Below the pieces are notes generated by a model, which made no database searches, had not been told where the DNA came from, and saw only the letters and a program-made list of their open reading frames with translations. The translations under genes were made by a program, and so were the position numbers. This document shows positions 59,522 to 64,000 of a stretch of DNA of 64,000 nucleotides, piece after piece; position 1 is the stretch's first letter, and each line of letters starts with the position of its first letter. Source of the stretch: Massilia sp. BJB1822 (GTDB lineage: Bacteria; Pseudomonadota; Gammaproteobacteria; Burkholderiales; Burkholderiaceae_D); the NCBI RefSeq assembly GCF_013369485.1, contig NZ_JABWEB010000002.1, positions 124,001-188,000 of the forward strand. Direction: 5' to 3'.

Positions 59522-61060
59522 ATGCAAGGCATAGGATCGAGCACCTCGCTGTGGACCGCCACCGCGCCCGCGCCGCCGTTTCCGCCGCTGGCGGGCCAGG
59601 CCCAGACCGACGTCTGCGTGATCGGCGCCGGGATTGCCGGGCTGACGGCGGCCTATCTGCTGCTCAGGGAGGGCAAGCAGGTCATCGTCATCGACGCCGA
59701 GGATGTGGGCGCGGGCGAGAGCGGCCGCACCACGGCCCATTTCTTTCCGCCCGATGAGCGCTATTGCGAAATCCAGCGCCGTTTCGGCGGCCACGCCGCG
59801 CAGCAGGTGGCGGACAGCAGCCGCTGCGCCATCGCTCTGGTGGAAGCCATCGTGCAGCGCGAGAAGATCGCCTGCGCCTGGCAGCGCCTGGATGGTTATC
59901 TGGTGGCCGCACTTGCCGCGCACCAGCCGCTGATCGAGCGCGAATATCAGGCGGCGCGCCAGCTCGAACTGGAGGTGGAACTGCTGCCGCGCGTGCCCGG
60001 CCTGCGCGAATGGGATACCGGCCCTTGCCTGCGCTTTGCCGGTCAGGCGCAATTTCATCCGCTGCGCTATCTGAACGGCCTGGCCGACGCCATCGCGCGC
60101 CTGGGCGGGCGCATACACGGCGCCACCCGCGCGCATGACATCAGCGGCGACAGCGTGTGGCAAAGCGTGGCCACGGCGCAGGGCGAGATCGGCGCGCGCG
60201 CCGTGGTGGTGGCGACCAATACGCCGTTCAACGACAGGCTGGTAATGCATACCAAGCTGGCCGCCTACCGCAGCCATGTGCTGGGCCTGCGCGTGGCGCG
60301 CCAGCAGCTGCCCTCCATGCTGCTGTGGGATACCGGCCAGCCTTACTACTATGTGCGGCTGGCGGGCGATGCGGCCGACACGGCCTACGACGTGCTGATC
60401 GTCGGCGGCCAGGATCACAAGGTGGGCCAGGATGCGCGCGGCGAGGCGCGCTACGACGCCATCGAAGCCTGGGCGAGGCTGCGCTTCCCCATGCTGCGCG
60501 AAGTGGTGTGGCGCTGGTCGGGCACGGTGATGGAGCCGGCCGATGGCCTGCCTTATCTGGGCCACAACCCCATGGATGGCAAGAATGTCTTCGTCATCAC
60601 GGGCGATTCGGGCAACGGCATGACGCATTGCACGGCCGGCGCCATGCTGGTGACGGACCTGATCATGGAGCGGCCCAATCCCTGGGCCGGCCTGTACGAA
60701 CCGGCGCGCACGCCGCTGCACGGCCTGGGCGAGCTGGTGCTGGAGCAGGCCAATACCATGGCCCAGTATGCCGACTGGGCGCGCCAGGGCCAGGTGGAGT
60801 CGGTGGACCAGATCGCGCCCGGCCAGGGCGCGCTGCTGCGCGACGGCGTGCGCCTGCTGGCCGTGCACCGCACGCGGCAAGGCGGCTTGCTGGCCTTGTC
60901 GGCGGCCTGTCCGCATATGGGTTGTGCGGTGCACTGGAACGGCCAGGAGCAGTCCTGGGATTGCCCCTGCCACGGTTCGCGCTTCGGCATCGACGGCAAG
61001 GTGCTGCATGGTCCGGCTGCCACGGGCCTGGCGCCCGCTGCACTGCCGCCCGCGCCGTGA
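59522..61060 (+). CDS. FAD-dependent oxidoreductase fused to a Rieske domain
   Basis: 512 aa. The N-terminal FAD fold (DVCVIGAGIAGLTAAYLLLREGKQVIVIDAE) is of the D-amino-acid-oxidase type. The C-terminus is a Rieske [2Fe-2S] domain with CPHMGCAVHW and CPCHGSRF (Cys-x-His ... Cys-x2-His). The fusion passes electrons internally; homologues are known from catabolism of betaines and glycine analogues. ATG 59522 follows GGGAGACTGT. The substrate is unknown. Confidence 0.92.
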   Translation: MQGIGSSTSLWTATAPAPPFPPLAGQAQTDVCVIGAGIAGLTAAYLLLREGKQVIVIDAEDVGAGESGRTTAHFFPPDERYCEIQRRFGGHAAQQVADSSRCAIALVEAIVQREKIACAWQRLDGYLVAALAAHQPLIEREYQAARQLELEVELLPRVPGLREWDTGPCLRFAGQAQFHPLRYLNGLADAIARLGGRIHGATRAHDISGDSVWQSVATAQGEIGARAVVVATNTPFNDRLVMHTKLAAYRSHVLGLRVARQQLPSMLLWDTGQPYYYVRLAGDAADTAYDVLIVGGQDHKVGQDARGEARYDAIEAWARLRFPMLREVVWRWSGTVMEPADGLPYLGHNPMDGKNVFVITGDSGNGMTHCTAGAMLVTDLIMERPNPWAGLYEPARTPLHGLGELVLEQANTMAQYADWARQGQVESVDQIAPGQGALLRDGVRLLAVHRTRQGGLLALSAACPHMGCAVHWNGQEQSWDCPCHGSRFGIDGKVLHGPAATGLAPAALPPAP

Positions 61061-61097
61061 TATTGTCTTGCCATGATTGTTTCTCATGGGACGCAGC

Positions 61098-61838
61098 ATG
61101 GACAAGGTCGTGATCGTAACGGGGGCGGGGCGCGGCATCGGCGCGGCCGTGGCAAAACGGGTGGCGCGCGAAGGCTATGCGGTGGCCGTCAATTACCAGC
61201 GCGATGAGGTGGCGGCCGAGTCGGTGGTGGCGGCCATTCGCGCTGCCGGCGGCAAGGCGCTGGCCGTGCAGGCTGACGTCGCCGTGCCGGAGCAGGTGCA
61301 GCGCCTGTTCGCCACGGTGGAGCGCGAACTGGGCCTGCCCACGGCCCTGGTGAATAACGCCGGCATCACCGGCCGTCTCGGCAAATTCCCCGAGGCCGAT
61401 CCCGTCATGGTGGAGGCGGTGTTCCGCACCAATGTGCTGGGCCTGATGGATTGCACGCGCGCTGCCATTGCCGCTTTCCGCCGCGGCGGGCAGGGCGGGG
61501 TGGTGGTGAATGTGTCGTCCACGGCAGCCGCCAGCGGCAGCCCGCATGAATATGTCTGGTATGCCTCCAGCAAGGCGGCGGTGGATGGCTTCACCATGGG
61601 CCTGGGCAAGGAGCTGGCGACCGAAGGCATCCGCTTGTGCGGCGTGGCGCCCGGTTTCGCCCTGACCGAGATCCACGCGGCGGCGGGCGAACCGGACCGG
61701 GCACAGCGCGTGACCTCGCGCATTCCCATGCAGCGTCCGGCCCAGCCGGAAGAAATCGCCGAAGCGGTGGCGTGGATGCTATCCCCGGCCGCCTCCTACG
61801 TAACGGCGACCACGATGCGCTGTGGCGGCGGAGTCTGA
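61098..61838 (+). CDS. SDR-family oxidoreductase
   Basis: A 246-aa classical short-chain dehydrogenase: TGAGRGIG nucleotide loop, NNAG (ALVNNAGITG), catalytic Ser in NVSSTAA, Tyr-x3-Lys in YASSKAAVDG. It resembles FabG-like or glucose dehydrogenase-like enzymes. ATG 61098 begins MDKVVIVTG; ATG 61086 adds four residues. It follows the FAD-Rieske gene by 37 bp and may be in its operon. Confidence 0.88.
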   Translation: MDKVVIVTGAGRGIGAAVAKRVAREGYAVAVNYQRDEVAAESVVAAIRAAGGKALAVQADVAVPEQVQRLFATVERELGLPTALVNNAGITGRLGKFPEADPVMVEAVFRTNVLGLMDCTRAAIAAFRRGGQGGVVVNVSSTAAASGSPHEYVWYASSKAAVDGFTMGLGKELATEGIRLCGVAPGFALTEIHAAAGEPDRAQRVTSRIPMQRPAQPEEIAEAVAWMLSPAASYVTATTMRCGGGV

Positions 61839-61844
61839 GTTTCC

Positions 61845-62801
61845 CTAGTTGAAGGCATTGGTGCCGGTGAGTTCGGCGGACAAGGCCCACAGGCGTTCCG
61901 CCTGCTCCGGATCAATCGCATGGGGGCTGACGCCGACAAAGGATGGCGGGTGGCCTGCGTCGACGCGGGCAATGTCGCAGTCCTCGCAATACAGTCCGCC
62001 CAGGCCAGCCAGCCGGGGCGAGCTTGCCGCCCATACCTGGGTGGCCGCACCTTGCTCCGGGGTCTTGAATGTGGGATCGGCGGGATTGCCCTTTTCGTCA
62101 AGCCAGCCGGCGGCAATCATTTCCTCCTGCGCCAGATGGCGCTGCAGCGGGGTGAAAATCTTGCCGGGATGGAGGGAAAACGCCCGCACGCCGGCGTCCC
62201 GGCCCAGCTTGTCCAGGTGGACGGCAAACAGGGCATTGGCAGTCTTGGCCTGGCCATAAGCGAGCCACTTGTCATAGCCTTGCGTGAAGTGCACATCATC
62301 CCAGCGCATGCCCGATTGCTGATGTCCTGCGGACGAGACGGACACGACCCGAGCGCCGCCTTGCAGGGCGGGCCAGAGCCGGTTAACCAGGGCGTAGTGT
62401 CCAAGATGGTTGGTGGCAAACTGCGCTTCCCAGCCCGGCCCCAAGCGTGTTTCGGGACAAGCCATGATGCCGGCGCTGCCAATCAGGATATCGAGGTGGC
62501 GGCCGGTCGCCAGAAAAGTGTCGGCGAAGTCTTGCACGCTGCCGAGATTGCCCAAGTCCAATTGCGCCACTTCGACCTTATCCAGGTCCGCCACCTGCAT
62601 CCTGGCGGAGGCGGGATTGCGGGCGGCAACGATGACCCGCGCGCCAGCCTGGGCCAAGGCTCGAGTCGTTTCCAGACCCAGGCCGGAATGGCCGCCGGTA
62701 ACGATGGCCGTCATATTGGATAGATCGAGTCCGGCAAGCACTTGCGTTGCCGTGGTGGTGGCGCCAAAGCCGGAGTGGAGGGGGATCTGCTGGTCGGTCA
62801 T
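61845..62801 (-). CDS. SDR-family oxidoreductase (retinol-dehydrogenase-like)
   Basis: A 318-aa SDR: TGGHSGLGLET, a GSAGIMACPE loop in place of NNAG, and YGQAKTANALFAVHL with Tyr-x3-Lys. The long C-terminal part (FKTPEQGAATQVWAASSP) matches WW-oxidoreductase and retinol dehydrogenase-like bacterial proteins. Only 6 bp separate its stop from the convergent SDR gene. Confidence 0.88.
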   Translation of the reverse strand: MTDQQIPLHSGFGATTTATQVLAGLDLSNMTAIVTGGHSGLGLETTRALAQAGARVIVAARNPASARMQVADLDKVEVAQLDLGNLGSVQDFADTFLATGRHLDILIGSAGIMACPETRLGPGWEAQFATNHLGHYALVNRLWPALQGGARVVSVSSAGHQQSGMRWDDVHFTQGYDKWLAYGQAKTANALFAVHLDKLGRDAGVRAFSLHPGKIFTPLQRHLAQEEMIAAGWLDEKGNPADPTFKTPEQGAATQVWAASSPRLAGLGGLYCEDCDIARVDAGHPPSFVGVSPHAIDPEQAERLWALSAELTGTNAFN

Positions 62802-62883
62802 GCGGTCGGCCTTTCGTCATCTGGAAACCTGCGGAAGCGCAGAGGCGTCTAGACTAGCAGTTATGCCAATATTCTGCTGGCGG

Positions 62884-63300
62884 CTACCAATCCAGCGACA
62901 GCAGGCGCTGGGCCATGCGCGGCCAGCAGAGGGTGCGCACTTCGTCGCGGCTGGCCCAGCGGAAGCCGTCGCATTCGGGCGTGGCTTCGCCGGTGCGGTG
63001 GTGGGGGAAGAAGCTGCTGCAATGCAGCTGGTCGAGCTGGCACAGGCCGTCGCCGGCGGCGACGTGGAACAGGTGCAGGCGCTTGTCGCGCCGGTAATCG
63101 AACTCGCCCAGGTCGCGGAACAGGGCGGCGTCGAGTTCCAGGCCCGCTTCCTCGCGCAATTCGCGCCGCGCCGCCTGCAGCGGCGTTTCGCCCGGGTCGA
63201 GCAAGCCCTTGGGGATGTCCCAGTTGGCGGTGCCGGTCACATGGCACAGCAGCAGTTCGCCCGCCGCGTTGACAATCAAGGTGCCGCAAGAAAGCTGCAT
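62884..63300 (-). CDS. Nudix hydrolase
   Basis: A 138-aa pyrophosphohydrolase with a complete Nudix box Gx5Ex7REUxEExGU (GLLDPGETPLQAARRELREEAGLEL, shown in halves: GLLDPGETPLQAA and RRELREEAGLEL). The ends recall diadenosine or small-molecule Nudix enzymes; the substrate is not set by sequence. ATG 63300 is chosen; GTG 63306 adds two residues. Confidence 0.92.
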   Translation of the reverse strand: MQLSCGTLIVNAAGELLLCHVTGTANWDIPKGLLDPGETPLQAARRELREEAGLELDAALFRDLGEFDYRRDKRLHLFHVAAGDGLCQLDQLHCSSFFPHHRTGEATPECDGFRWASRDEVRTLCWPRMAQRLLSLDW

Positions 63301-63616
63301 GCTCACCGCCCGTCCTTCCCTTCATGCAAAAAACGCCATTGTACGGCAGGCGCCGCGCCGCCCCGGTTTTAGCAAGAATGAAAATGTTTCTATAAAAATA
63401 GAAGTGATTCTCTATGGAAATTTATCGACAGCCCTAGGGGGCTGTTATAAAGTGTGAGAATTCAAGGCGCGCCGTGCGCGCATCCGTTGATCCACGCAGC
63501 CGCAGTTGGCGCTGCCACCTTTACCACTTGCAGGAAGTGCCGCGGTGCTGGAACAGGCCGTGGGCAGCCTTGTGCGCTGCTTTCCTGCTGCGATTAGTTT
63601 ATCGGAAACATATTAA
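63301..63616. other. Gene-free region with a small hairpin
   Basis: ACAGCCC (63428-63434) and GGGCTGT (63439-63445) form a 7-bp hairpin around a 4-nt loop, at about 170 bp before the porin start, with TATAAAG just after it. The rest shows no gene I can support. Confidence 0.4.
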
Positions 63617-64000
63617 TGCAGAAGCAGCGTCATCTGATTCCCTTCGCTTGTCTGGCTCTGGCCCTACCCGTGGCCGCTGCCCATGCCCAGACCGCGAAGG
63701 ACAGCGCCGAACCGGCGCTGGCAAGCCCTGCCGATACCAGCGTTGCCGCCGAAGCGGCCGTGGCGCCGGCACCCGCGCCGGCCAGCGCTTTGCCGAGCTG
63801 GACTTTTGGCGGTTTCGGCAGCCTGGGCGCCGTGCGTTCCAGCGAAAAGCAGGCCGATTTCACCGCCAATCCCCTTAATCCCGGCCAGGCCGGCCATAGC
63901 CACGAATGGAGCACGGCGGTGGACAGCCGCTTCGGCGTGCAGCTCGGCGCCCAGTTCGACCGCAACTGGTCGGCCGTGGTGCAGGTGGTGTCCGAACGCC
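63617..64000 (+). CDS. Outer-membrane porin-like protein, N-terminal fragment
   Basis: The start codon ATG 63617 opens a frame running off the window end. A signal peptide (KQRHLIPFACLALALPVAAAHAQ) is followed by an Ala/Pro-rich spacer and the start of a beta-barrel (FGGFGSLGAVRSSEKQADF, DSRFGVQLGAQFDRNWSAVVQVVSE). This resembles DcaP-like or diffusion porins of betaproteobacteria. Only 128 residues are visible, so substrate and family are tentative. Confidence 0.7.

Noticed and set aside
63474..63878. 134-aa plus-strand frame overlapping the porin start
   Set aside because: It is Arg/Cys-rich shadow sequence; the frame from ATG 63617 has a clear signal peptide and beta-barrel pattern.

Overview
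The window is high-GC DNA from a betaproteobacterium, most likely an Oxalobacteraceae member of the Massilia/Duganella/Janthinobacterium group. That placement is an inference from the gene order rpoE-rseA-mucD-lepA-lepB-rnc-era-recO-pdxJ-acpS-uvrC-pgsA, the PHA synthase and the multiple lipoprotein chitinases. No rRNA gene is present to confirm it.

Layout. 1-12.3 kb is a housekeeping block: the end of a sigma-E factor, a short anti-sigma factor, a Do-type protease, then lepA-lepB-DUF4845-rnc-era-recO-pdxJ-acpS-uvrC-pgsA, largely co-directional with 4-bp overlaps. 12.3-12.9 kb is a tRNA operon (four identical tRNA-Gly(GCC) and one tRNA-Cys(GCA)) with a clear promoter and terminator. 12.9-19.1 kb is accessory: an S41 peptidase segment bounded by an imperfect repeat of the tRNA-Cys 3' end, a VOC protein, small exported proteins, a PP2C-like phosphatase, two GFA-family paralogues and an ABM-type monooxygenase. 

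19.2-27.8 kb is the most interesting part. A minus-strand operon encodes two large related proteins (one with a roughly 78-residue Asp/Val-Ile repeat), an 807-aa protein whose N-terminal half matches the borosin-type peptide backbone alpha-N-methyltransferases (OphMA-like, with catalytic Tyr/Arg/Tyr/Tyr at conserved spacing and a clasp-like helical domain), a 2OG-Fe(II) dioxygenase and a GH76-like protein. A NemR-like TetR gene converges on its 3' end. The same 17-bp palindromic operator lies upstream of both the regulator and the operon. I read this as a candidate peptide-modification gene cluster of unusual architecture.

28.0-32.5 kb is a redox/envelope module: a CcdA-like protein, an OmpR-type response regulator and kinase, DUF2147 and a TlpA-like thioredoxin, with a shared promoter motif. 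32.5-40 kb carries assorted enzymes, a class C beta-lactamase-family hydrolase, a thymidine phosphorylase homologue, PHA synthase and a tandem universal stress protein. 40-44.4 kb is an iron-uptake operon (TonB receptor, DUF3325, DUF3649, PepSY) behind a Fur-box-like site. 44.6-51.2 kb has a LuxR solo, a TetR gene with paired operators, an M28 peptidase, an MFS transporter and a patch of small immunity-like genes. 51.2-58.1 kb is a chitinolysis cluster (GH19, GH18, a JmjC/cupin protein, GH18). 58.3-64 kb holds oxidoreductases, a Nudix hydrolase and the start of an outer-membrane protein cut by the window edge.

Three copies of a GGGGTCAGACCCC-centred palindromic element occur. One lies inside the 5' coding region of recO and two form an inverted pair in the chitinase cluster.
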